64,000 nt of DNA from Streptomyces lydicus (GTDB taxonomy: Bacteria > Actinomycetota > Actinomycetes > Streptomycetales > Streptomycetaceae). Under the pieces are notes generated by a model. It ran no database searches. It was given only the letters and a program-made list of their open reading frames with translations, and had not been told where the DNA came from. The stretch covers positions 62,001 to 126,000 of the forward strand of contig NZ_JNZA01000017.1 in assembly GCF_000717345.1 (NCBI RefSeq), given 5' to 3'. Made by a program: the position numbers and the translations under genes. This document shows, one piece after another, positions 41,614 to 49,753 of the stretch (positions within the stretch are counted from its first letter, which is position 1; each line of letters begins with the position of its first letter).

Positions 41614-42384
41614 ATGACCGAGCAGGACAGCGGGCTCCCCGAGCTCTCCGGCAAGGTGGCGCTGGTCACCGGTGCCAGCCGCGGCATCGGCTACGGCATC
41701 GCGGAGGCCCTGATCGCCCGCGGTGACCGGGTCGTCATCACCGGCCGCAACGAGGACGCCCTCAAGGAGGCCGCCGAGAAGCTGGGCGCCGACCGGGTGC
41801 TCGCCGTCGCCGGCAAGGCGCACGACGAGGCCCACCAGGCCGTCGCCGTCGAGCGCGCGATGGAGACCTTCGGACGGGTCGACTACCTCGTCAACAACGC
41901 CGGTACCAACCCGGTGTTCGGGCCGATCGCCGACCTCGACCTCAACGTCGCGCGCAAGGTGTTCGAGACCAACGTCGTCTCCGCGCTCGGCTTCGCGCAG
42001 CGCACCTGGCACGCCTGGCAGAAGGAGAACGGCGGCGCGATCGTCAACATCGCCTCGATCGCCGGCCTCAACGCCTCGCCGTTCATCGGCGCGTACGGCA
42101 TGAGCAAGGCCGCGATGGTGAACCTGACGATGCAGCTCGCCCACGAGTTCGCGCCTCTCGTGCGGGTCAACTCCATCGCACCCGCGGTGATCAAGACCAA
42201 GTTCGCCGCGGCGCTGTACGAGAACCGTGAGGAGGAGGCGGCGGCCGGCTACCCGATGGCGCGGCTCGGCGTCCCGGCGGACATCGGCGGGGCCACGGCC
42301 TTCCTGCTGTCCGACGCCTCCGGCTGGATCACCGGCCAGACGCTCGTCGTGGACGGCGGCCTGTTCCTCAACGCCGGGGTCTGA
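41614..42384 (+). CDS. SDR family oxidoreductase, second gene of operon
   Basis: The 256-residue SDR has ALVTGASRGIGYGIAEALIA, VNNAGTNPVFGPI and the catalytic IVNIASIAGLNASPFIGAYG with MSK. The final ITGQTLVVDGGLF is also present. The Asn-Thr-Asn-Pro after NNAG is typical of the group related to RhlG/FabG-like reductases that follow a FabG gene. Start ATG 41614 has CAGGAG 9 bases upstream. Its partner substrate with the upstream reductase is not known. Confidence 0.92.
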   Translation: MTEQDSGLPELSGKVALVTGASRGIGYGIAEALIARGDRVVITGRNEDALKEAAEKLGADRVLAVAGKAHDEAHQAVAVERAMETFGRVDYLVNNAGTNPVFGPIADLDLNVARKVFETNVVSALGFAQRTWHAWQKENGGAIVNIASIAGLNASPFIGAYGMSKAAMVNLTMQLAHEFAPLVRVNSIAPAVIKTKFAAALYENREEEAAAGYPMARLGVPADIGGATAFLLSDASGWITGQTLVVDGGLFLNAGV

Positions 42385-42406
42385 GCCCAGAGGCGGAGCG
42401 TGTGAG

Positions 42407-42434
42407 GGTGCCGGTCCCGGTGGGGGCCGGCACC
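42407..42434 (+). terminator. Hairpin terminator after the SDR operon
   Basis: The arms GGTGCCGG and CCGGCACC are perfect complements with a 12-base loop, 23 bp after the stop, followed by a short T-containing tract. Confidence 0.65.
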
Positions 42435-42584
42435 TTCCTCGTCAGGCGCCGTACGCCGCACCCGCTCGGCTGTGCGAGGCTGAGGGGGGCCGGGTCCGTA
42501 CGGGAGACCGGCCGTGGACGGCGTTGTCAGTGGTCGCCGGTAGGTTCGAGGACAAGAACGCAACACACACCGGAGGTTGTTGAC

Positions 42585-43265
42585 GTGGTGACCGACATGC
42601 TGCCCGCATCCTGGCGCGGGGTACTCGGCGAGGAGTTGGACAAGCCCTACTTCAAGGAGCTGATCGACTTCGTCGAGGAGGAGCGGGCCAACGGTCCGGT
42701 CTACCCGCCCCGCGATCAGGTCTTCGCGGCGCTGGAGGCGACCCCCTACGACCAGGTGAAGGTGCTCATCCTCGGCCAGGACCCGTACCACGGCGCCGGG
42801 CAGGGCCACGGCCTGTGCTTCTCGGTGCAGCCCGGCGTCAAAACGCCGCCGTCGCTGCGGAACATCTACAAGGAGATGCAGGCGGAGCTCGGCCACCCGG
42901 TCCCGGACAACGGCTATCTGATGCCCTGGGCCCAGCAGGGCGTGCTGCTGCTGAACGCCGTTCTGACCGTCCGCGAGGCCGAGGCCAATTCGCACAAGGG
43001 CAAGGGATGGGAGAAGGTCACCGACGCGGTGATCCGTGCCGTGGCCTCCCGGCCCGACCCGGCGGTCTTCGTGCTGTGGGGGAACTACGCCAAGAAGAAG
43101 CTGCCGCTGATCGACGAGGAGCGGCACGCCGTGGTGCAGGGCGCGCACCCCTCCCCGCTGTCGGCGAAGAAGTTCTTCGGCTCCCGCCCGTTCACCCAGA
43201 TCAACGCGGCGATCGCCGCGCAGGGCCACACCCCGATCGACTGGCGCATCCCGGACCTGGGCTGA
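42585..43265 (+). CDS. ung: Uracil-DNA glycosylase
   Basis: The 226-residue family 1 enzyme removes uracil from DNA in base-excision repair. The water-activating loop VLILGQDPYHGAGQGHGLCF with catalytic Asp and the DNA-intercalating loop GAHPSPLSAKKFFG with catalytic His are both intact. LFVLWGNYAKKK-type residues (VFVLWGNYAKKK) are present as well. Start GTG 42585 has GGAGG 8 bases upstream; ATG 42597 is an alternative. Single gene. Confidence 0.97.
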   Translation: MVTDMLPASWRGVLGEELDKPYFKELIDFVEEERANGPVYPPRDQVFAALEATPYDQVKVLILGQDPYHGAGQGHGLCFSVQPGVKTPPSLRNIYKEMQAELGHPVPDNGYLMPWAQQGVLLLNAVLTVREAEANSHKGKGWEKVTDAVIRAVASRPDPAVFVLWGNYAKKKLPLIDEERHAVVQGAHPSPLSAKKFFGSRPFTQINAAIAAQGHTPIDWRIPDLG

Positions 43266-43276
43266 TCCGGGGGCGT

Positions 43277-43312
43277 GCCGGGCGGCGCCGGACCGTGGTC
43301 CGATCGCCCGGC
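43277..43312 (+). terminator. Hairpin downstream of ung
   Basis: The outer arms GCCGGGCG and CGCCCGGC enclose an inner CGGAC/GTCCG stem. The structure lies 11 bp after the ung stop. Confidence 0.5.
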
Positions 43313-43401
43313 GCGCCGCGCACACCGCGCGAAGGTTTCCCCGGGCGGTTAGCGTCGGGGGAACGGCAGTGACGGTGGTGAGCGGATACGGGGAGTGCAC
43401 G

Positions 43402-43938
43402 GTGGTGGACAAGCTGCGGAAGGCCACGTCCGAGGACGGCGTGCTGACCCGGATCGGCCAGGCGATCATGCTGCATCGCGCCGGCGACCGCGAAGAGGCC
43501 CGCAATCGCCTCACGGCGCTGTGGCACGAGATCGGGCCGCAGGGAGACGCCTTCCACCGCTGCGCCCTCGCCCACTACATGGCCGACACCCAGGACGACC
43601 CCAGGGACGAGCTCGACTGGGACCTGCGGGCCCTGGAGGCCGCCGAGGGCTTCGTCACCGAGCGCCCCGACAACGCGGCCCCCGGCGCGTCGAGCGTCGC
43701 CGACGGCCCCGGCCCGCGGCACCCCCTCGTCGCCCTCCGGGCGTTCTTCCCCTCGCTGCATCTCAACATCGCCGCCGACTACGCCGCCCTCGACCGGCCG
43801 GCCGACGCGCACGCCCAGCTGCGGCGGGCCCGGGCGTCGATCAACGCGCTCGCCGACGGTGAGTACCGCCAGGGGCTGAGGGACGCGATCGAACGGCTGC
43901 AGCTGCGGATCGACGGCGCGGCGGGCCGGACGGCCTAG
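43402..43938 (+). CDS. TPR-like hypothetical protein
   Basis: The 178-residue protein is helical and contains two tetratricopeptide-like units: IGQAIMLHRAGDREEARNRL near the start and NIAADYAALDRPADAHAQLR with RARASINAL near the end. TPR units mediate protein contacts. Start GTG 43402 is chosen because GGGGAG lies 6 bases upstream; the frame is open from 43369. It has no operon partner, and its function is unknown. Confidence 0.75.
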   Translation: MVDKLRKATSEDGVLTRIGQAIMLHRAGDREEARNRLTALWHEIGPQGDAFHRCALAHYMADTQDDPRDELDWDLRALEAAEGFVTERPDNAAPGASSVADGPGPRHPLVALRAFFPSLHLNIAADYAALDRPADAHAQLRRARASINALADGEYRQGLRDAIERLQLRIDGAAGRTA

Positions 43939-44065
43939 AGGAGGACGGCCGGCGCCGCGTGTGCGGAGCGGGCCGGCCCGGCGGTGTGTACCGCCGGACG
44001 GGCCAGGACGCGGCGGCCCGCCAGGACGCGGCGACCTGCCCCGCGGCCCTCACCGGCACCGGCGG

Positions 44066-44461
44066 TCAGGCGAGGCCGTGGCCTTCGCTCGCGGCCAGCA
44101 CGAAGGGGTGCCCCGCGGGATCCGAATAGCGCCGGATGTCGTGGCGCCCGCCGTTGTCCCGGGTCTCCAGAGGACGGGCGCCGAGGTCGATCGCCTCCCG
44201 CTCCGCCTCGTCCATGTCGTCCTGCGGGACGAGGAAGTGCAGATGGGCCTGTTGTGAGGTGTCCGGGCGCGGCCAGCTCGGCGGCGCGGCGCCGCGGTCC
44301 CGCCGGATGGCGAGGCGTACGCCTGAGGGCTCGACGACTTCGACGTAGTCGGGATTGCTGCCGACCCGCGCCTCACCGCCGAGGAAGCGGGCGTAGAAGT
44401 CGGCCAGTTCCAGTGGTTCGGCGGCGTCCAGCACCACCACACTCGCCTTGGCGACGGCCAT
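44066..44461 (-). CDS. VOC family (glyoxalase-like) protein
   Basis: The 131-residue protein has two beta-alpha-beta-beta-beta units (ASVVVLDAAEPLELADFYAR and HLHFLVPQDDMDEAEREAID), ending RYSDPAGHPFVLAASEG. The conserved His-Leu-His strand and the DPxGHPF element mark the VOC superfamily (dioxygenase, bleomycin-resistance and glyoxalase). Start ATG 44461 has a GGAGGG-type site upstream. No substrate can be assigned. Confidence 0.88.
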   Translation of the reverse strand: MAVAKASVVVLDAAEPLELADFYARFLGGEARVGSNPDYVEVVEPSGVRLAIRRDRGAAPPSWPRPDTSQQAHLHFLVPQDDMDEAEREAIDLGARPLETRDNGGRHDIRRYSDPAGHPFVLAASEGHGLA

Positions 44462-44500
44462 CCGGGACCCCTCCCTCCAGGGCGGGCCACGCACCCGCCG

Positions 44501-45211
44501 TTACTCCCCGGCTACCCCGGTCCGGCCCCGCGACGCACCGGCGCCCGGGAGCATCCCGGCCAGCAGTTCGGCGCAGGAGGTGCGCAGCGCCGCGCGGGTC
44601 GGGACGGCCGCGTGGAACTGGCCCGCCGTGCAGGAGAAGAGCACCCCGTCGCACCAGGCGACCACGGAGAGCGCGTGCCGCTCCGGCGCCGCGGAGCCGG
44701 CCGCCGCCAGCATCGCCACCACCGGCTCCCTGAAGGCCCGGCCCGCCCGGTCGTAGACCTCCCGCAACGCGGGCCTGCGGGTGGCTTCCAGGGCCAGCTC
44801 GTAGCGGGCGAGGAGCAGCTCGCGGTGGTGGGTGAGGTAGCGGTGCAGGGCGAGGGAGAGCGCCTCGGCGAGCGCCGGCACCTCCGCGCCGCCGGCCGCG
44901 GCCCCGGCCCCGGATGCGGCTCCCGCCCCGGCTTCCGCCCCCGACGGCCGGTCGCGCTGCGGCCGCGGCAGCTCGTCCGGTGTCAGCACCGCCGCCTCCC
45001 GCTCGGCCAGCCGCCCCACCGCCGCCTCCAGCAGGGCGGCGCGGGTGCGCGCCAGATTCGAGGTGGAGCCCTGCGGCAGCCCGGCGGCCTCGTCGACGGC
45101 CCGGTGGGTCAGTCCGCGCATCCCACGCTCGGCGAGCAGGCGCAGCGCGGTGTCGGCGATCAGCTGCGGGCGAGAGGCGGCAGACGGGGCGTGGTCGTCG
45201 CGGGCGTTCAT
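44501..45211 (-). CDS. TetR-family transcriptional repressor
   Basis: The 236-residue protein has an N-terminal helix-turn-helix (LIADTALRLLAERGMRGLTH, then RAVDEAAGLPQGSTSNLA) of the TetR type. A ligand-binding region follows, interrupted by an Ala/Gly-rich insert (residues about 90-110). It is divergent from an FAD monooxygenase-MocA operon over two palindromes, and most likely represses both itself and that operon until a small aromatic or related ligand binds. The ligand is inference from the neighbouring enzyme. Confidence 0.9.
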   Translation of the reverse strand: MNARDDHAPSAASRPQLIADTALRLLAERGMRGLTHRAVDEAAGLPQGSTSNLARTRAALLEAAVGRLAEREAAVLTPDELPRPQRDRPSGAEAGAGAASGAGAAAGGAEVPALAEALSLALHRYLTHHRELLLARYELALEATRRPALREVYDRAGRAFREPVVAMLAAAGSAAPERHALSVVAWCDGVLFSCTAGQFHAAVPTRAALRTSCAELLAGMLPGAGASRGRTGVAGE

Positions 45212-45231
45212 GGGGGCGAGCCTACCGGTCT

Positions 45232-45274
45232 GACTACAGGTGTAGTCTCACTGCTGTGCGACTACACCTGTAGT
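45232..45274. promoter_or_regulatory. Twin TetR operators
   Basis: GACTACAGGTGTAGTC (45232-45247) and ACTACACCTGTAGT (45261-45274) are two copies of ACTACA-SS-TGTAGT, with centres 28 bp apart between the divergent tetR and monooxygenase genes. Such paired palindromes are typical for TetR-type repressors. Confidence 0.85.
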
Positions 45275-45306
45275 GGCGCAGTGTGGAACGGGAACCGGGA
45301 GGCGTC

Positions 45307-46695
45307 ATGCGGCAGCGCACCGCGATCGTGATCGGCGGCGGGATCGGCGGGCTCACCGCCGCCCTGGCGCTGGACCGCCGCGGCTGGTCGGTCACCGTGC
45401 TGGAGCGCACCGCCGGGCCCGTGCCGGCCTCCGCCCCCGGAAGCCGGGCGCAGTCCGCGCGCCCGGCGCGCAGCGGCGCGGGCATCGGCCTCGCCCCCAA
45501 CGCCCAGCGCGCCCTGGACACCCTGGGCCTCGGCGATGCCGTCCGCGCCATGGCCGCCTGGCAGGGCGCGGGCGAGCTCCGCCTGCCCGGTGGCCGCCGG
45601 CTCGCCCGTACGGACAACGCCGCGGCGGTCCGGCGGTTCGGCGGGCCGGTCATGGTCGCCCACCGCGCGGAACTGCTCGCCCTGCTCGCCGGCCGGCTGC
45701 CTGACGGCGCGTTGCGCACCGGGGCCGCGGCGGAACTGGTCGACCCGGGCGAGCCGGGCCCCGGGGGCCGGCCCGCACGCGTCCGGATCGCCGCCGCCGC
45801 GGACCGGGCCACGGGCACGGACGGCGCCACCGCGACGGACGGGACCCGCGCCACGGACGGGGCCACCGCCACGGGAGAGGGGGCCGGCGTCCCGGGCGGC
45901 GCGGACGAGGAGCTGACCGCGGACCTCGTCGTCGGCGCCGACGGCATCCACTCCGCGGTTCGGCGCGCGGTCTTCCCCGGCCACCCCGAACCCCGCTACG
46001 CCGGCTTCACCGCCTGGCGGTTCGTCGTGCCGGCCCCCGACCGCCCCTGCACCGCGCACGAGACCTGGGGCCCCGGCGGCCTGTGGGGCACCGTGCCGCT
46101 GCCCGACGGCCGGATCTACGCGTACGCCACCGCCGCCGTACCGCCCGGCGGCCGGGCCGCCGACGACGAACGGGCCGAACTCCTGCGCCGCTTCGGCACC
46201 TGGCACCGCCCCGTTCCGGACCTGATCGCCGCCGCCGACCCGGCCGCCGTGCTCCGCAACGACGTGCGCGCCGCCGCCGCCCCGCCACCCGCCTTCCACC
46301 GGGGCCGGGTCGCCCTGCTCGGCGACGCCGTCCACCCCATGACGCCGAACCTCGGCCAGGGCGGCTGCCAGGCCATCGAGGACGCCGTCGTGCTGGCGCA
46401 GCTGGCCGCACCGGACGCCGATCTCGCCACCGCGCTCGCGGAGTTCACCCGGCAGCGGCTGCCCCGCACCATGGACGTGGTCCGCCGGGCCGAGCGGATC
46501 GGCCGGCTCACCACCTGGCGCTCCCGGCCCGCCTGCGCGCTGCGCGCCGTCCTGATGGCCGCCACCGCCCGGCTGACCCCGGATCTCGCGCTGCGCGCCC
46601 TGGACGGGATCGCCGACTGGCGGCCGGAGGGCCCCACGTATGCTGCCGGGACGCGGGGCACCAGGACCGCGGCGCAACCCAAGGAGCATGAGTGA
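45307..46695 (+). CDS. FAD-dependent monooxygenase
   Basis: The 462-residue class A flavoprotein hydroxylase has the N-terminal GGGIGGLTAALALDRRG motif, the middle DG motif ADLVVGADGIHSAVR and the late GD motif RVALLGDAVHPMTPNLGQGG. An internal run of Thr/Asp/Gly repeats (residues about 170-200, TDGATATDGTRATDGATA) is unusual and probably a surface loop expanded by slippage. Start ATG 45307 has GGGAGG 4 bases upstream. The stop overlaps the next start, and the TetR pair probably controls it. Substrate unknown. Confidence 0.9.
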   Translation: MRQRTAIVIGGGIGGLTAALALDRRGWSVTVLERTAGPVPASAPGSRAQSARPARSGAGIGLAPNAQRALDTLGLGDAVRAMAAWQGAGELRLPGGRRLARTDNAAAVRRFGGPVMVAHRAELLALLAGRLPDGALRTGAAAELVDPGEPGPGGRPARVRIAAAADRATGTDGATATDGTRATDGATATGEGAGVPGGADEELTADLVVGADGIHSAVRRAVFPGHPEPRYAGFTAWRFVVPAPDRPCTAHETWGPGGLWGTVPLPDGRIYAYATAAVPPGGRAADDERAELLRRFGTWHRPVPDLIAAADPAAVLRNDVRAAAAPPPAFHRGRVALLGDAVHPMTPNLGQGGCQAIEDAVVLAQLAAPDADLATALAEFTRQRLPRTMDVVRRAERIGRLTTWRSRPACALRAVLMAATARLTPDLALRALDGIADWRPEGPTYAAGTRGTRTAAQPKEHE

Positions 46696-47600
46696 AGGTC
46701 GGCTGCATCGGACTCGGCGACATCGCCCAGAAGGCGTACCTCCCCGTACTGGGCACCCAACCGGGCCTGGAACTCCACCTGCACACCCGCACCGCGGCCA
46801 CCCTCGAACGGGTCGGCGCGGCGCACCACCTGAGCGGGCGGCAGCTGCACGCCGACCTGGACTCGCTGCTCGCCACGGGCCTGGACGCGGCCTTCGTGCA
46901 CGCGGCGACCGCGGCGCACCCCGGGATCGTCACCCGGCTGCTCGAGGCCGGCGTACCGACCTACGTCGACAAGCCGCTCTCCTACGACCTGGCCGAGTCC
47001 CGGCGGATCGTCGGGCTCGCCGAGGAGCGGGGCGTGGGCCTGACCGTCGGCTTCAACCGCCGCTACGCGCCCGCCTACGCCCAGTGCCGCGAGCACCCCC
47101 GCGAGCTGATCCTGATGCAGAAGAACCGCGTCGGACTGCCCGAGGACCCGCGCACGCTGGTGCTCGACGACTTCATCCATGTCGTCGACACCCTGCGGTT
47201 CCTCGTTCCCGGCGAGGTCGACCACATCGACGTCCGGGCCAGGATCCGCGACGGGCTGATGCAGCACGTGGTGCTGCAGCTGTCCGGTGACGGCTTCACC
47301 GCCGTCGGCACCATGAACCGCCTCAGCGGCTCGGCGGAGGAACTCCTCGACGTCTCCGGCCAGGACACCAGGCGTCAGGTGGTCAACCTCGCCGAGGTCA
47401 TCGACCACAAGGGGCAGCCGACCGTCCGGCGGCGCGGCGACTGGGTGCCGGTGGCCCGGCAGCGCGGCATCGAGCAGATCGTCCTGGCGTTCCTGGACGA
47501 CGTACGGGCCGGCCGGCAGCCATCCGCGCAGGACGCGCTGCGCAGCCACGAACTGTGCGAGCGGGTCATCACCGACGCCCTCGCGCAGGCCGTCCGCTGA
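46692..47600 (+). CDS. Gfo/Idh/MocA-family oxidoreductase
   Basis: The 302-residue protein has the Rossmann start VGCIGLGDIAQKAYLPVL, the conserved substrate-site motif YVDKPLSYDLAES (EKP-like Lys) and VGFNRRYAP, then the beta-sheet domain with DDFIHVVDTLRFLVPG carrying the H-x3-D catalytic pair. Such enzymes oxidise or reduce sugars, inositol or similar compounds with NAD(P). Start GTG 46692 overlaps the monooxygenase stop, so they are one transcript. Its 3' end overlaps the convergent lnt gene by 32 bp. Confidence 0.9.
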   Translation: MKVGCIGLGDIAQKAYLPVLGTQPGLELHLHTRTAATLERVGAAHHLSGRQLHADLDSLLATGLDAAFVHAATAAHPGIVTRLLEAGVPTYVDKPLSYDLAESRRIVGLAEERGVGLTVGFNRRYAPAYAQCREHPRELILMQKNRVGLPEDPRTLVLDDFIHVVDTLRFLVPGEVDHIDVRARIRDGLMQHVVLQLSGDGFTAVGTMNRLSGSAEELLDVSGQDTRRQVVNLAEVIDHKGQPTVRRRGDWVPVARQRGIEQIVLAFLDDVRAGRQPSAQDALRSHELCERVITDALAQAVR

Positions 47601-49101
47601 CCGCGCGCAGGCCCGCGCAGGCACCCCAGAGCACCAGCGCGCCGATCGCCCCGTACACCGCCCAGTCGCCGAACCGGGCGTACGGGCTGGTGCCCGCGGC
47701 CAGCGGCAGGTCGTAGACGGCCGCCGCGCTGCGGTCGGTGCCGAGCTGCGGGCCGATCCGCTCGCCCCGGGGGCCGTAGACCGCGCTCACGCCGGTGAGC
47801 GTGGCGTGCACCATCGGCCGCCAGGTCTCCGCGGCGCGCAGCGCCCCCAAGGAGGCGTGCTGCTGCGGTGCCCAGCTGTCCTGGAACGTCGAGGTCGAGG
47901 ACTGGGCAACCAGCACCTGTGCGCCGTCGCGCGCCAGGTGGCGGCTCATGTCGGGGAAGGCGGTCTCGAAGCACACCAGCGGCCCGATCCGCAGTCCGCC
48001 CGCCGAGGCCACCGGCATCACCACCTGGTGGCTGCCGCGTACCCGGTCGGTGGCGGCCGCCTTGCCGACCTTCGTCGCCCAGCCCAGGACGGACCGCAGC
48101 GGTATGTACTCGCCGAACGGCACCAGGCGCATCTTGGAGTAGCGGTCGCCGGTCAGCCCGTCCGGCCCCACCAGCACCGCGCTCTTGTAGATGCCGGGGC
48201 CGCCGGCGCGCGGCGCGTCGACGTTGACCAGCAGCTCGGCACCGGTCCGCCGGGAGAGCGCGGCGAGCCGGGCGGCGAGGTCCGGGCGGTCCGCGGGATC
48301 GTGGTTGAGGCTGCTCTCGCCCCAGACGATCAGGCGCACGCCGCGGCCCGCCAGCGTCCGGGTGAGGGCCTCGCTGCGGGCCAGCCGCGCGCCGGGCGTG
48401 CCGGTGAAGCCCGGCTGGACGACCGCGACCCGGACCGTGCCCGCGAGGCGGGGGAGCGGCGCCCAGCACCATGCGGCGGTGACGCCCAGGGCGCACACCA
48501 GCAGGCCCGCGACGGCCGGCAGCCGTGCCGCCGGCGGCGCGATCAGCTCGGCCAGTGCGGTGTTCACCGCCACGATCAGCAGGCTGACCAGCCACACCCC
48601 ACCGATCGACGCCAGCCGCAGGGCGGGCGGCACCTGCCACTGGCTGGCGCCCAGCAGCCCCCAGGGCCCACCCAAGTACTGCCACGAGCGGACCAGTTCG
48701 ACCATCAGCCAGCCCGCCGGGACGAGCACCAGCGCGGCGGCACATCTCCCGGCGCCGGGCACCCCTCCGAGGAGGGCCCGCACCAGCAGTCCCCAGGGCG
48801 CCCACAGCGCGCCGAGCAGCAGCGCGAGCACCAGGATGAAGACGTGCAGACTCGGCAGCAGCCAGTGGTGCACGGACAGCATGAACCCGGCCCCGCCCAG
48901 CCAGCCGTCCAGCGCCGCCCGCCGGGCGGTGGGCGCCGACCGCACCAGCAGCAGCCAGGGCACCAGGGCGAAGAAGGCCAGCCACCACCAGGCCGGCGCG
49001 GGAAAGGTGAGGGCCGGCACGGCACCGGCGAGCGCCGCCGCCGCGCCCCGGCCCCACGGGGAGCCGAGCCACCGCGCCGCAGGGGCGGGCGATTGGTCCA
49101 T
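47569..49101 (-). CDS. lnt: Apolipoprotein N-acyltransferase
   Basis: The 510-residue enzyme adds the third acyl chain to lipoproteins. About seven membrane segments fill residues 20-215 and a final one lies near the C-terminus. The nitrilase domain has the catalytic triad Glu (LIVWGESSLN), Lys (RYSKMRLVPFGEYIPL) and Cys (LVCFETAFPDMS). Start ATG 49101 has GGAGA upstream. Streptomyces commonly encodes Lnt despite being Gram-positive, and the many lipoproteins here are potential substrates. Confidence 0.95.
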   Translation of the reverse strand: MDQSPAPAARWLGSPWGRGAAAALAGAVPALTFPAPAWWWLAFFALVPWLLLVRSAPTARRAALDGWLGGAGFMLSVHHWLLPSLHVFILVLALLLGALWAPWGLLVRALLGGVPGAGRCAAALVLVPAGWLMVELVRSWQYLGGPWGLLGASQWQVPPALRLASIGGVWLVSLLIVAVNTALAELIAPPAARLPAVAGLLVCALGVTAAWCWAPLPRLAGTVRVAVVQPGFTGTPGARLARSEALTRTLAGRGVRLIVWGESSLNHDPADRPDLAARLAALSRRTGAELLVNVDAPRAGGPGIYKSAVLVGPDGLTGDRYSKMRLVPFGEYIPLRSVLGWATKVGKAAATDRVRGSHQVVMPVASAGGLRIGPLVCFETAFPDMSRHLARDGAQVLVAQSSTSTFQDSWAPQQHASLGALRAAETWRPMVHATLTGVSAVYGPRGERIGPQLGTDRSAAAVYDLPLAAGTSPYARFGDWAVYGAIGALVLWGACAGLRAVSGRPARGRR

Positions 49102-49207
49102 ACGGTCTCCCTGGTGTGCCGGGTGCCGCCGGTCGGACGGCCAGTGTGCGCGGACCGGCCGATCAAGGAAAGGGGGCGTCGCCGGAACGGGGCGGCGCGC
49201 CCCGGGC

Positions 49208-49690
49208 TCACTCGCCGGGGGGCCGCACCTCACGCCACTTCTCGTGCACGACGACGCCGGTCAGCCGCCAGCCGTCCGTGGTGCGCAGGGCGGTGAAGTC
49301 GTAGCGGCCGGCGCAGGTGTAGTTGGGCGCGGTCGGGCCGCCCTCGGTGTCGGGACCGGACCCGGCGAGCCGCATCGGATTGAGGTAGTCGGCCCGGACG
49401 GTGGCCGTGTCGCCCGGGCCTCCGTCCTGCCCGGACAGGGTGACGCGGCGGTTGACTATCAGGTGCTGCCGCATGGCGAAGTGCTTCAGCATCTCGGCGA
49501 GCCAGGCCGCGACCTCCTCCGTACTGCCCTCGATCCCGCCCGCGGAGCGGTAGTCCACCCGGCCGTCCGGGGTGAACAGGGCCCGGTAGCCCGCCCAGTC
49601 GCCGTCGTCCACGGCGACGGCGTAGCCCGTGATCAGGTCGTCGAGGGCGAGGCGGTCCATCACACTGGAGTGTTCCGCGCGCTGCGTCAT
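49208..49690 (-). CDS. SnoaL/NTF2-like protein
   Basis: The protein of about 160 residues has the NTF2 pattern of a helical start and curved sheet: MDRLALDDLITGYAVAVDDG, DWAGYRALFTPDGRVDY, HFAMRQHLIVNRRVTL and CAGRYDFTALRTTDGWRLTG. The D in the first helix and R/H pair are typical of SnoaL-like hydratases, cyclases and dehydratases. Start choice is uncertain: ATG 49690, 49708 and 49660 all occur in frame. It is separate from the ABC exporter by 60 bp and could be co-transcribed with it. Confidence 0.8.
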   Translation of the reverse strand: MTQRAEHSSVMDRLALDDLITGYAVAVDDGDWAGYRALFTPDGRVDYRSAGGIEGSTEEVAAWLAEMLKHFAMRQHLIVNRRVTLSGQDGGPGDTATVRADYLNPMRLAGSGPDTEGGPTAPNYTCAGRYDFTALRTTDGWRLTGVVVHEKWREVRPPGE

Positions 49691-49753
49691 CTCCTCAGTT
49701 TTCGGCATGCGGAAGGCCCGCGCCAAGGGGCGGGGGCCTTCCGGTGCGGTCTT

